DNA from: Acidobacteriota bacterium
Lineage (GTDB): Bacteria > Acidobacteriota > Terriglobia > Bryobacterales > Bryobacteraceae
Length of the DNA: 64,000 bases
Assembly: GCA_018268715.1 (NCBI GenBank)
Contig: JAFDVZ010000009.1
Location: 115,155-179,154 of the forward strand
Direction: 5' to 3'
Numbering within the stretch: the stretch's first letter is position 1; each line of letters starts with the position of its first letter. The position numbers and the translations under genes were made by a program. The notes beneath the pieces were generated by a model that was given only the letters and a program-made list of their open reading frames with translations, made no database searches and was not told where the DNA came from. This document shows positions 17,815 to 26,311 of the stretch, one piece after another.

Positions 17815-18537
17815 TCATCCCGTCGTTGAGCGCTCTGTGAGAGACCAGGGCAGCGGCCCGGAATACAACTCCGGCCCAGGGTGCCCCAGCAGCCCGGCAA
17901 CCTCCGGACAAGAAATCGCAAACCCATTCTGGCGCCGGAACGGATTCCGTTGCGCGCGCTTCTCCCGGAACCGCTCGCCGGAACTGTACGGATCGGCCGT
18001 GTAGGTCTCCACGGCGCGACTCTCCGATGCCAGCGCCTGCTCGAGCTCCCGCGGATTATTCGGACCCAGGTACCGGAAGCGCCCGGCGGGGAACCGGATC
18101 GCCTCCCGATGCAACCCGAATCGCCGTTCCTTGAACGCCCAACTCACCAGCGTCACGGCGTCCGGCCACCATCCGGTAAACTCGCGATGCCGGCAGACGC
18201 CGAACAGCAGATTCTCAAAGCTATCCCGCGACAGATCTTCGAGAATCGTACGCCCCGCCACGTCCGGCCGCCCGAACCAGGCGTAGTGCTCAGCCACACG
18301 GTAGTAGCTATCAGCCTCCGACCGCGGACCCGCCTCACGCCGCGTCATTCCGCCGGACAGGATCAACAGCGCATCCGGATCGGCCGCCGCGGCCTCGACG
18401 CCAGCCCGCACATGTTCGATATAGAAAGGAGGCTCGCCGCGCTGATAATCAAGCAGCAGCCAGGACGAATCGGAAGTAAGGTTCTTGCCGCCGACGAGCA
18501 CTGCGTGTCCGGCGACGATGACGGCGCGGCGCGCCAC
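17815..18537 (-). CDS. DUF218/YdcF-like protein
   Basis: A 240-residue protein starting with GTG (18537-18535), two bases after the stop of the zinc-ribbon gene, so it is probably translationally coupled to it. The N-terminal AVIVAGHAVLVGG, the ALLILSGGMTRREAGPRSEADSYYRVAEHY segment and the ILEDLSRDSFENLLFGVCRHREF segment match the DUF218/ElyC-YdcF fold (SGG...SEA...E..S..T..N pattern). No membrane segment is seen. The family binds nucleotides or acts in envelope metabolism in some bacteria; a function here is not known. Confidence 0.75.
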   Translation of the reverse strand: MARRAVIVAGHAVLVGGKNLTSDSSWLLLDYQRGEPPFYIEHVRAGVEAAAADPDALLILSGGMTRREAGPRSEADSYYRVAEHYAWFGRPDVAGRTILEDLSRDSFENLLFGVCRHREFTGWWPDAVTLVSWAFKERRFGLHREAIRFPAGRFRYLGPNNPRELEQALASESRAVETYTADPYSSGERFREKRAQRNPFRRQNGFAISCPEVAGLLGHPGPELYSGPLPWSLTERSTTG

Positions 18538-18539
18538 GC

Positions 18540-19316
18540 CTAGGTCATATCGACGCGCGTACCGCCCGAAAGGCCGGCGCGCGGCGCGCTCAAAGTCTTC
18601 TCGACGTCCACCGGCGGATTATAGAACAGGATGCGGCCACAGCTCTCGCAGGTCAGCACCTCGTCGCCGCGGCGCAAATCCTGGAAGTGCTGTGGGCGCA
18701 GCTTGATGAAGCACCGCGTGCACTGCCCTTCCTGCACCTCGGCCACGGGTTGCCCCGGCCACTTCTTGCGGACGCGCTCGTACAGCTTCAGCAACGCCGG
18801 CGGAACCTGCGCCGCCGCCTCCGCGCGCGCCGCCGCCGCCTCGGCCAGGCTCTTCCGGTCGGTGGCGCTCCGCTCCTCGGCCTGCTTCTTTTCGCCGTCC
18901 ACCTGGACCTTCTCGTCCTTCAGCGCGGCTTCGGCCTTCTTAACAGCGGCGTCCAGCGGTTCCGAAGCACTCATCAGGTCGAGGATCCGGTCTTCGCACT
19001 TGCGAATTTCCTGCTGGCAATACTGAATCTCGTTCTGGAATGCCCGGTATTGCTCGTTCGTTTTCGCCTGCAACGTCTGGTCGCGAAGCTTCGAGATCTT
19101 CTGTTCGTGCGTCTGGATATCGCCTTCGAACTTCTTACGGTCCTTCTGGTTCGCCGCCAGCGCCGCACGGTCGCCCTCGAGCCTGCGCTGATGCACGTCA
19201 AGCGCCTTCTCGATCTGCGCGATATGCTTTGGAAGCGCGGCGATTTCTTTCTCAAGCCCGCCGATCCGACCATCAAGATCTTGTAACCGGATGACCAGAT
19301 GAATATCTGGATTCAT
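18540..19316 (-). CDS. Zinc-ribbon coiled-coil protein (C4-type, CT398/HP0958-like)
   Basis: A 258-residue protein. Residues about 1-190 form long antiparallel coiled coils (LVIRLQDLDGRIGGLEKEIAALP at the N-terminus, then many K/E/Q heptads). The C-terminal zinc ribbon has two Cys pairs, CTRC and CESC, separated by about 25 residues. This matches the HP0958/CT398 family, whose members have been linked to flagellar assembly and RNA binding. The ATG at 19316 is chosen because the much longer open frame (to 20279) runs antisense through the M3 peptidase gene. It is followed two bases later by the DUF218 gene. Confidence 0.88.
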   Translation of the reverse strand: MNPDIHLVIRLQDLDGRIGGLEKEIAALPKHIAQIEKALDVHQRRLEGDRAALAANQKDRKKFEGDIQTHEQKISKLRDQTLQAKTNEQYRAFQNEIQYCQQEIRKCEDRILDLMSASEPLDAAVKKAEAALKDEKVQVDGEKKQAEERSATDRKSLAEAAAARAEAAAQVPPALLKLYERVRKKWPGQPVAEVQEGQCTRCFIKLRPQHFQDLRRGDEVLTCESCGRILFYNPPVDVEKTLSAPRAGLSGGTRVDMT

Positions 19317-19340
19317 TGATATTCTGAGTCTAACACGCCG

Positions 19341-21371
19341 ATGCCGAATCCCCTGTTGACCGTCGAATTTCGAGCCCCGTTCGACCGTATCGAGGCCGCT
19401 CACGTCGAGCCGGCCGTCGCCGAACTGCTCGCCGAAGCCCGCCGCGGAATCGAGGAAATCGCCGCCGACCCCTTGCCCCGCACCTACCAGAGCACCATGC
19501 AGCGGCTCGACGACCTCACCCGCCGCCTCGACTACGCCATCAGTCTGGTGCGCCACCTCGAAAGCGTCGCCACCACGCCCGAACTCCGTGAAGCCTACAA
19601 CGCCACCCAGCCCCTGGTGGCCGAATTCTACGGCGGCATCCCCCTCAACGAAGGTTTGTGGAAGGCCATCCAGGCCTACGCCGCGACGCCCGAAGCCGCC
19701 ACCCTCACCGGCGCCCAGGCCCGCTATCTCTCCAAAACCATCGACGACTTCCGCCGCCACGGCGCCGAACTCGACGCAGCCGGTAAAAGGCGCCTGGCCG
19801 AAATCGACGTCGAGCTGTCCAAACTCACCACGAAGTTCTCCCAGAACGTGCTCGACTCCACCAACGCTTGGGAGCTCGTCCTCACCGACGAAGCCCGCAT
19901 CGCCGGCCTGCCCGCCTCGGCCGTGGCCGCCGCCCGGGAAAGCGCCCTCTCCAAGGGCGTCGAAGGCTGGCGCTTCACCCTCCACGCGCCCTCCTACATC
20001 GCCGTGATGGCCTATCTCGACGACCGCGACATCCGCCGCCAAATGTACCTGGCCTACAACACCCGCGCCGCCTCGGGCGAACACGACAACAGCGCCGTCA
20101 TGGGCCGCATCCTCGAACTCCGCCAGGCCAAAGCCAAACTCCTCGGCGCGCCCGATTTCGCCGACTTCGTCATCCACGACCGCATGGCCCACACCGGCGC
20201 CCGCGCCCAGCAGTTCCTCGACGACCTCCGCTCTCGCACCGAAGCCCGCTTCCACGCCGAAAACCAGGATCTCCGCCAATTCTCCGGCCTCGACGAACTT
20301 GAGCCCTGGGACGTCAGCTACTGGGCCGAAAAGCAGCGCCAGAAGCTCTACGATTTCGACGAGGAGATCCTGCGCCCCTACTTCCCGGTGGACCGCGTCA
20401 TGGCCGGCATGTACGAACTATTCGGCCGTCTGCTCGCGATCCGCGTCGTCCCCCGCCCCGAAGTCCCCGGCTGGGACCCAGCCGTCCAGTGCTTCGACAT
20501 CCAGGACGAATCCGGCCAGACCGTCGGCGCTTTCTACACGGACTGGTTCCCCCGCGACAACAAACGCCAGGGCGCCTGGATGGACGGCCTCATCACCGGC
20601 GTCCCCTCCTCCGACCCTTCGCGCCATCACCTGGGCCTGATCTGCGGCAATCTGACCCCGCCGGTCGGCGACGCCCCCGCCCTGCTCACCCACCGCGAAG
20701 TCGAGACCATCTTCCACGAGTTCGGCCACCTGATCCACCACTGTTTGAGCCGCGTCGAAGTCCGCACCCTCGCCGGCGCCAACGTCGCCTGGGACTTCGT
20801 CGAACTGCCCTCCCAGATCATGGAAAACTGGTGCTGGGAGCGCGAAGCCCTGGACCTGTTCGCCCGCCACTACCAGACCAGCGAGCCCATCCCCGAGGAT
20901 CTGTTCCAAAAGATGCGCCGCGCCCGCGTCTTCCGCGCCGCCAACGCCCAGATGCGCCAGCTCGGCTTCGGCTTCACCGACCTCGCCCTGCACCGCCAGT
21001 ACGACCCGACCCGCGACGGCGGCGTCATCGCCTACGCCAAGCGCGCGTTGGCGTCGTTTTCGCCCGCGAAACTGCCCGAAAACTACGCCATGATCGCCAG
21101 TTTCACGCACTTATTCGCCAGTCCCGTCGGCTACGGCGCCGGCTACTACTCCTACAAGTGGGCCGAAGTGCTGGAAGCCGACGCCTTCACCCGTTTCCGC
21201 CAGGAAGGCATCTTCAACCAGCAGGTGGGCCGCCAATACCGTGACCGCATCCTCGCCAAGGGCGACAGCGAGGACCCCGCCGACCTCTACCGCTCCTTCA
21301 TGGGTCGCGACCCCGACCCACAAGCCCTGCTCGAGCGCGCCGGCCTTCTCGATGAGCTGGAGCTAGCCTAA
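19341..21371 (+). CDS. M3 family zinc metallopeptidase (oligopeptidase A / Dcp-like)
   Basis: A 676-residue cytoplasmic oligopeptidase. The zinc-binding motif HEFGH is at about residues 459-463 (ETIFHEFGHLIHHCLS), with the third ligand Glu expected in the downstream WDFVELPSQIMENW helix. The C-terminal block AGYYSYKWAEVLEADAFTRF is also a family hallmark. No signal peptide is visible. It would degrade short peptides or signal peptides. The gene is divergent from the zinc-ribbon gene with only 24 nt between the two starts, and a secreted ThuA-like gene follows 9 nt later. Confidence 0.95.
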   Translation: MPNPLLTVEFRAPFDRIEAAHVEPAVAELLAEARRGIEEIAADPLPRTYQSTMQRLDDLTRRLDYAISLVRHLESVATTPELREAYNATQPLVAEFYGGIPLNEGLWKAIQAYAATPEAATLTGAQARYLSKTIDDFRRHGAELDAAGKRRLAEIDVELSKLTTKFSQNVLDSTNAWELVLTDEARIAGLPASAVAAARESALSKGVEGWRFTLHAPSYIAVMAYLDDRDIRRQMYLAYNTRAASGEHDNSAVMGRILELRQAKAKLLGAPDFADFVIHDRMAHTGARAQQFLDDLRSRTEARFHAENQDLRQFSGLDELEPWDVSYWAEKQRQKLYDFDEEILRPYFPVDRVMAGMYELFGRLLAIRVVPRPEVPGWDPAVQCFDIQDESGQTVGAFYTDWFPRDNKRQGAWMDGLITGVPSSDPSRHHLGLICGNLTPPVGDAPALLTHREVETIFHEFGHLIHHCLSRVEVRTLAGANVAWDFVELPSQIMENWCWEREALDLFARHYQTSEPIPEDLFQKMRRARVFRAANAQMRQLGFGFTDLALHRQYDPTRDGGVIAYAKRALASFSPAKLPENYAMIASFTHLFASPVGYGAGYYSYKWAEVLEADAFTRFRQEGIFNQQVGRQYRDRILAKGDSEDPADLYRSFMGRDPDPQALLERAGLLDELELA

Positions 21372-21380
21372 AACCCGCCC

Positions 21381-22346
21381 ATGACCCGCCTGATTCTGAT
21401 CGCCGTCCTGGCCTCGGCGCTAGCCCCCGCCCAAGGCCTCGTCTTTGAAGGCAAATCCGGCCCCGGCAAGGGCAAGAACATCGTCCTGGTGGCCGCCGAC
21501 GACGAATACCGCTCCGAGGAAGCGCTCCCGCAGCTCGCCAAGATCCTCTCGACGCGCCACGGCTTCCGCTGCACCGTCTTATTCGCCATCGACCCGGCCG
21601 ACGGAACCATCAAACCCGACCACCAGACCGACATTCCGGGCCTCGAAGCGCTCAAAAACGCCGACTTATTGATCCTTTTTGCGCGTTTTCGCGACCTTCC
21701 CGACGCCCAAATGCAGTATTTCGTCGACTATTTCGAGGCCGGGAAGCCCATTGTGGCGATGCGCACCGCCACCCACTCCTTCAACCTGAAATCGAGCCCC
21801 ACCTTCGCCCGCTACTCCTGGAACAGCAAATCCCCCGACGGCGGATTCGGCCGTCTGGTGCTCGGCGAAACCTGGATCTCGCACCACGGCAAGCACAACG
21901 TCCAGAGCACGCGCGGCGTCTTCGCCCCCGGCCAGGCGAAGCACCCCATCCTGAGCGGCATCCGCGACGGCGAAATCTGGGGACCCACCGACGTCTACAC
22001 GGTGAAGAACCCGCTCCCCGGCGACAGCCAGCCGCTGGTGCTCGGCCAGGTGCTCGAGGGCATGAAGCCGGCCGACGCCGCCGTGGACGGGCCCCAGAAT
22101 CGCCCCATGCTGCCGGTGGCCTGGACCAAAACCTACAAGGGCGCCCGCATCTTCACCACCACCATGGGCGCCTCGGAGGATCTCGAAAACCAGGGCGTCC
22201 GCCGGATGCTGGTGAACGCCTGTTACTGGACACTCGGCCTGCGCGTCCCGGCCCGGGCGAAGGTCGACCTCGTGGGCGCCTACCACCCCACCCACTTCGG
22301 CTTCGGGACCTACGTGAAGGGCCGCCGCCCCGACGATTACCGCTAA
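21381..22346 (+). CDS. Secreted ThuA-like domain protein
   Basis: A 321-residue protein with a signal peptide (LILIAVLASALAPAQG). The body resembles the ThuA/glutamine-amidotransferase-like fold: NIVLVAADDEYRSEEALPQLA, NADLLILFARFRDLPDAQMQYFVDYFEAGKPIVAMRTATHSF and the C-terminal KTYKGARIFTTTMGASEDLENQGVRRMLVNACYWTLGL. ThuA relatives act in disaccharide utilisation, and secreted versions are common near DUF1080 and Gfo/Idh genes in Acidobacteriota and Planctomycetes. It follows the M3 peptidase gene by 9 nt. Its end overlaps the convergent glycosylase gene by 4 nt. Confidence 0.85.
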   Translation: MTRLILIAVLASALAPAQGLVFEGKSGPGKGKNIVLVAADDEYRSEEALPQLAKILSTRHGFRCTVLFAIDPADGTIKPDHQTDIPGLEALKNADLLILFARFRDLPDAQMQYFVDYFEAGKPIVAMRTATHSFNLKSSPTFARYSWNSKSPDGGFGRLVLGETWISHHGKHNVQSTRGVFAPGQAKHPILSGIRDGEIWGPTDVYTVKNPLPGDSQPLVLGQVLEGMKPADAAVDGPQNRPMLPVAWTKTYKGARIFTTTMGASEDLENQGVRRMLVNACYWTLGLRVPARAKVDLVGAYHPTHFGFGTYVKGRRPDDYR

Positions 22347-22945
22347 AGGTCCGGCGACTCCTCGAGACTCCGCCACAGATACCAACTCGCCACGCTCCGG
22401 TACGGCGCCCACGCCGCGCCGATGCGCTCCAACTCCTTGGGCGGAGGCGCCTCGTCATACCCGTAAGCCTTCTTCGCCGCCGCCCGCAGCCCCAAATCCC
22501 CCGTCGGCAGCACATCGGGCCGCCGCAGCGCGAACATCAGGAACATCTGGACCGTCCACACCCCGATCCCCTTCACCGCCGTAAACCGCCGCAGCACCTC
22601 CGCGTCGTCCCACCCCACACAGGCCGCGAAGTCGATCTCGCCCGACGCCGTCCGCTCGGCCAGGTCGGTGATATAGGCGATCTTCTGCCGCGACAGCCCG
22701 AGCGCCCGCATCCGTTCCGCGCCCAGCCCCAGGATGCCGTCCGGCGCAATCGGCTCGCCCGTAGCCGCGGCCACGCGGTTGTAGATGGTCGCCGCCGCCT
22801 TCCCGCTCAACTGCTGGAATATGATGGATCGAACCAGCGTCTCAAACACCGGCTCCCGATACTTGATCCGATACGGGCCCACGCGCGCGATAATCGCGCC
22901 CAGCACCGGATCGGCTTTCTTGAGGTGATTTATGGCTTTCCGCAT
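22343..22945 (-). CDS. DNA-3-methyladenine glycosylase II-like (HhH-GPD)
   Basis: A 200-residue base-excision enzyme. The start at 22945 gives MRKAINHLKKADPVLGAII; the longer open frame runs through the divergent VWA gene. The HhH motif AVKGIGVWTVQMFLMF is followed by the catalytic Asp in LPTGDLGLRAAAKKAYG, and the N-terminal half has FETLVRSIIFQQLSGKAAATIYNRV, as in AlkA/MAG-type enzymes. The protein lacks the N-terminal domain of E. coli AlkA, like the short versions in many soil bacteria. It is convergent with the ThuA-like gene and divergent from the VWA gene. Confidence 0.92.
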   Translation of the reverse strand: MRKAINHLKKADPVLGAIIARVGPYRIKYREPVFETLVRSIIFQQLSGKAAATIYNRVAAATGEPIAPDGILGLGAERMRALGLSRQKIAYITDLAERTASGEIDFAACVGWDDAEVLRRFTAVKGIGVWTVQMFLMFALRRPDVLPTGDLGLRAAAKKAYGYDEAPPPKELERIGAAWAPYRSVASWYLWRSLEESPDL

Positions 22946-22982
22946 TGGAACACGTTGGCGCGGCGGCGCATCCAACAGTTTA

Positions 22983-23954
22983 ATGAAATCGTGGATGACG
23001 CCCGTCGTGGGGTTTGCCCTGTTCCTCCCGGCGACCGCCCAGGAGTCCACCATCAAGGTGGACGTCGACATTGTAAACGTGCTCTGTTCGGTCCGGACCA
23101 AATCGGGCGGCCTCGTGTCGAGCCTCAAAAAGGAAGACTTCACCCTCTTTGAGAACGGCCAGAAGCAGGACATCAAGTATTTCACCCGCGAGACCGACCT
23201 GCCCCTGACCATCGGCCTGCTGGTGGACGTCAGCGTCAGCCAGGAGCGCCTGATCGACGTGGAGCGCCAGGCCGCCTACCAGTTCTTCTCCTCCGTGCTG
23301 CGCGACAAGGACCTCGCCTTCCTGATCTCCTTCGGCCACGAAGCGGAGCTCTTGCAGGACTACACGAACTCCCGCAAGCTGCTCCAGAAGGCGCTCAACG
23401 AACTGCGCTCCAACGGGCAGGTGGGCGGCCTGCATCCCGGCCCCGTGCCCACGGCCTCGCAGCCGCGCGGCACCATCCTGTTCGACTCGGTGTATCTGGC
23501 CGCTTCGGAACAGTTGAAGGGGCAGGTGGGGCGCAAGGCGCTGGTGGTGATCACCGACGGCGTCGACCAGGGCAGCCGCTACAAAATCGAGCAGGCCATC
23601 AAGGCGACGCAGCTATCCGACGCCATCATCTACGGCATTTATTACGTGGATTCGGCCTTCTACAACGGGGGCTACGGCTGGGGCGTCAACATCGGCGGAG
23701 GCGGCGGCGAGCACGACCTGCGCCGCATGGCGGAGGAGACCGGCGGACGCATGATCAAAGTGGACCGCAAGCACACCCTCCAGGACTCCTTCCGCGAGAT
23801 CCAGGAGGAGATGCGGTCCCAATACGCGCTCGGCTACTCTCCGGCCAACGGGAGCAAGGACGGAAGCTTCCGCAAGATCGACATCAAGCTCTCCGACAAG
23901 GATCTGCGGGCGCAGGCGCGCAAAGGCTACTACGCCGGAGGCTCGACCGAATAG
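22983..23954 (+). CDS. Secreted VWA-domain protein (acidobacterial VWFA-related type)
   Basis: A 323-residue protein; the ATG at 22983 gives a signal peptide MKSWMTPVVGFALFLPATAQ. The mature part begins with a short beta-sandwich (KVDVDIVNVLCSVRTKSG, KEDFTLFENGQKQDIKYF), then a VWA domain with the MIDAS motif DVSVS (IGLLVDVSVSQERL), the conserved Thr region ALVVITDGVDQGS, and a C-terminal strand QYALGYSPAN. This layout matches the VWFA-related domain proteins that are greatly expanded in Acidobacteriota. It probably binds proteins or peptides in the periplasm or outside. Only 37 nt separate it from the divergent glycosylase start. Confidence 0.88.
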   Translation: MKSWMTPVVGFALFLPATAQESTIKVDVDIVNVLCSVRTKSGGLVSSLKKEDFTLFENGQKQDIKYFTRETDLPLTIGLLVDVSVSQERLIDVERQAAYQFFSSVLRDKDLAFLISFGHEAELLQDYTNSRKLLQKALNELRSNGQVGGLHPGPVPTASQPRGTILFDSVYLAASEQLKGQVGRKALVVITDGVDQGSRYKIEQAIKATQLSDAIIYGIYYVDSAFYNGGYGWGVNIGGGGGEHDLRRMAEETGGRMIKVDRKHTLQDSFREIQEEMRSQYALGYSPANGSKDGSFRKIDIKLSDKDLRAQARKGYYAGGSTE

Positions 23955-23960
23955 CGTGGT

Positions 23961-24977
23961 CTACAGCTTGAACTTCTTCACCGCCGCCGCGATCACCTTG
24001 GCCCGATCGCCCTTGCTCCAGGAGTCCTGAATCTCGGTCTCCGGCATCCCCGTCACGCGCCCCAGCAGGATGTAGGCGGGCAGCGCATGCTCGAGAAACT
24101 GCCACTTGGCCATCTCCACCAGCGAGGGCAGCGCGCGCTCCCGCAGTTGCGCCAGCGTGCTCTCGTCGCGCGCCTCGGTCAGGTTCACCAGCGCCACCGC
24201 GGCGTTATTTCGATCGGTCCAGACAATCGAGTTCAGCATCTCGATGAACCAGGTCGGCGACACCGTCACCTTCCCTTCCGGATGCAGTTTGGCGAACACC
24301 GAAACCGCCGCCATGGCGCGAATGGCGTTGCCGCGGACCGTATCGTCGGCGTCCTTCAAGGCGAACTGGAGGTCGTTGACGATGTCCCTTTTCGACGGCG
24401 CATAGCCGATCACATAGGCCGCGATGGCGCGCTGCTCCTCGTCGCCCGAAGTCCGCAGCACCTTGCGCAGCACATCCAGGTTCTTCCCCGCCAGATCGAC
24501 GAATTTCAACTGGATATCGCGGCAATCGGAATCGGCCATCAGCGAGTGCCCATGGGTCAGGTCCTCGGCCGTGGTGCGCCGCCGGACCGCCTCGTTCACC
24601 GCCGCCAGAAACGCCCGATAGGTCGACACGATCTCGCTCGGCAGGTCGATTTCGGCCTCGGGCGGAGTACGCAGGTCGAAGTGCGCCGCGCCCTTCTCCT
24701 CCACCCCGACATACAGCACCAGCTTGCCTTCATCGCAACAGGTGGCTTCCAGGTGCGCGCGCACGATGCCCGGCGTTTCCGCGATCTTCTCTTCGATCTC
24801 GGACTTCGATCCGGGCAGCGATTCGCCTTCCACAAAACCGAGCGCCTTGCGGATCTTCGCCTCGGGGACTTTCCTCAACCCGTAGAATTCAATGCGGCCG
24901 ATGCGGGGCGTCTGCGCGCACAGCGCCCCGGCGGCCGCGAGCAATATCAGATAACGTCGCAAGTGGGATAGACGCAC
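23961..24977 (-). CDS. Secreted POTRA-like plus HEAT-repeat protein
   Basis: A 338-residue protein starting with GTG at 24977; signal peptide RYLILLAAAGALCAQ. Residues about 23-92 resemble a POTRA module: RIGRIEFYGLRKVPEAKIRKAL, then ESLPGSKSEIEEKIAETPGI, VRAHLEATCCDEGKLVLYVGVEEK, with the beta-alpha-alpha-beta-beta rhythm and the closing V-x-V-x-E-K. From about 150 to the end it is helical with HEAT-like repeats (QRAIAAYVIGYAPSKRDIVNDL, DTVRGNAIRAMAAVSVFA, NAAVALVNLTEARDESTL). No beta barrel or membrane anchor follows. The function is unknown; this combination is unusual. Confidence 0.75.
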   Translation of the reverse strand: MRLSHLRRYLILLAAAGALCAQTPRIGRIEFYGLRKVPEAKIRKALGFVEGESLPGSKSEIEEKIAETPGIVRAHLEATCCDEGKLVLYVGVEEKGAAHFDLRTPPEAEIDLPSEIVSTYRAFLAAVNEAVRRRTTAEDLTHGHSLMADSDCRDIQLKFVDLAGKNLDVLRKVLRTSGDEEQRAIAAYVIGYAPSKRDIVNDLQFALKDADDTVRGNAIRAMAAVSVFAKLHPEGKVTVSPTWFIEMLNSIVWTDRNNAAVALVNLTEARDESTLAQLRERALPSLVEMAKWQFLEHALPAYILLGRVTGMPETEIQDSWSKGDRAKVIAAAVKKFKL

Positions 24978-24993
24978 GAGAAGTCAAAACAGG

Positions 24994-25473
24994 CTACGCC
25001 TGTTTTTCGGCCAGCGGTCCGATCACCGGCAGCAGCCACTTCTCGTTGTTGTAGGCCTTGTACATCAGCATCAGCCACACCACCAGCACGCCCACCGACA
25101 GGCCCAGCCACAACAGAAGGCTGATGATCGACCCGATGATCGGAATCAGGTGCAGGATCACGCCGACAATCAGCAGCACCACCCAGCTCACCATGGCCGC
25201 GATCCAGAAGAAGATCGATTGGAATGCGTGGAAACGGATGTTGCGGTTTCTGTTGTAGGGTTCGAGAACCAGGAACAGAATCCCCGTGATCACTCCCACC
25301 AGGTAGCACAGCGCGGCCGCCAGGTTATCCTGCATCCCGCCGGCCTGCGCCTGCGGTCCCGAGGAGTACGCCGGACCCGCCGCCGGCGCCGCTCCGCCCG
25401 CGGGCATCGCCGCGCCGCACTTCTGACAGAACCGGCCCTCAGCCGGCGAGCCACATGAAGGACAAAATGCCAT
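24994..25473 (-). CDS. DUF4870-type membrane protein with N-terminal zinc ribbon
   Basis: A 159-residue protein. Residues 1-25 form a small zinc ribbon (CPSC ... CQKC), followed by an Ala/Gly/Pro linker to about residue 45. The rest has three to four membrane segments with DUF4870 features: NLAAALCYLVGVITGILFLVLEPYNRNRNIRFHAFQSIFFW and the C-terminal MYKAYNNEKWLLPVIGPLAEKQA. Members are common in many bacteria, with no established function. It is separated by 16 nt from the POTRA-HEAT gene downstream, so the two may be co-transcribed. Confidence 0.88.
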   Translation of the reverse strand: MAFCPSCGSPAEGRFCQKCGAAMPAGGAAPAAGPAYSSGPQAQAGGMQDNLAAALCYLVGVITGILFLVLEPYNRNRNIRFHAFQSIFFWIAAMVSWVVLLIVGVILHLIPIIGSIISLLLWLGLSVGVLVVWLMLMYKAYNNEKWLLPVIGPLAEKQA

Positions 25474-25555
25474 AGTCTTGGTTTGAGCCTCGTGGGGATG
25501 ATAATCGATTCGCCCGTACGAGGCAAGAGCAAAAGTCGTGTTTCCGTAAGGACGG

Positions 25556-26311
25556 TTACATAGGAGGCAACTTGCGGAAAACGAAGATGCTCTGCCGCGG
25601 CAGCGTCCGCAGGACCTCGGTCAGGGCATAGCCCTCCGCCTCCACTTCCGTCTTCACTTCCGCCGCGCTCATCTTATGTTCCGGACGGATGGGGATGGAG
25701 GGGTCCTCCTTCCGATACTCGATCAGCACCAGCCGCCCGCCCGGCTTGAGCGCCCGCTTCATATGGTTGAGCATCCGCTGCGGCTGCGAGAGTTCGTGGT
25801 AGACGTCCACCATCAGGATCAGGTCCAGTTTGCCGACCGGTAGTTTCGGATCCGATTGTGTGCCCAGCACCGTCTCGACGTTGGCGATGTGCTCGGCCTC
25901 CAGCCGGTCCTGCAGGCGCGCCAGCATCTCCGGCTGAATGTCGTTGGCGTACACCCGCCCCTTCGGACCCACCTTGCGCGCCAGCCGCGTGGTGAAGTAT
26001 CCCACCCCCGCCCCCACATCGGCCACCACCATGCCCGGCTTGACGCCGATCGCCTCAATCGCCTCCTCGGGCTTTTCCTCGTTCTGGCGTTCGGAGCGCT
26101 CGAGCCAATCGGCCCCGCCCATGCCCATGGTGGGCGCAATCCGGCGGCCCGTGAGCGGATGCTCCGCCTGCGCCCCCACCGGCTCGGGGAAAATGCCTAC
26201 CACCCCTAGCAAAGTCACCCACGCCACCCATGGGAACAGGCGAACAACCCTACTGGGATCAGTCGATTGTACCGAACCGGCGAGCCGTGTAATGTTGAAG
26301 TGGCGTATCAT
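25556..26311 (-). CDS. Secreted or membrane-attached class I SAM-dependent methyltransferase
   Basis: A 251-residue protein from ATG 26311. Motif I of class I methyltransferases is VVADVGAGVGYFTTRLA; NDIQPEMLARL, DLILMVDVYHEL and ALKPGGRLVLIEYR give the remaining strands. A hydrophobic segment with a signal-peptide look (VAWVTLLGVVGIFPEPVGAQA) precedes the enzyme domain, an odd location for a SAM enzyme but seen in acidobacterial relatives. The start is uncertain: the ATG at 26311 has GAAGAG upstream but overlaps the start codon of the divergent lipoprotein gene, whereas a GTG near 26227 would give a cleaner leader and an intergenic gap. The substrate is unknown. Confidence 0.82.
   Translation of the reverse strand: MIRHFNITRLAGSVQSTDPSRVVRLFPWVAWVTLLGVVGIFPEPVGAQAEHPLTGRRIAPTMGMGGADWLERSERQNEEKPEEAIEAIGVKPGMVVADVGAGVGYFTTRLARKVGPKGRVYANDIQPEMLARLQDRLEAEHIANVETVLGTQSDPKLPVGKLDLILMVDVYHELSQPQRMLNHMKRALKPGGRLVLIEYRKEDPSIPIRPEHKMSAAEVKTEVEAEGYALTEVLRTLPRQSIFVFRKLPPM

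Noticed and set aside
19317..20279. A 321-codon upstream extension of the zinc-ribbon gene
   Set aside because: It runs antisense through the M3 peptidase gene, is low-complexity Gly/Val/Glu-rich, and the conserved coiled-coil protein starts at the ATG of 19316.
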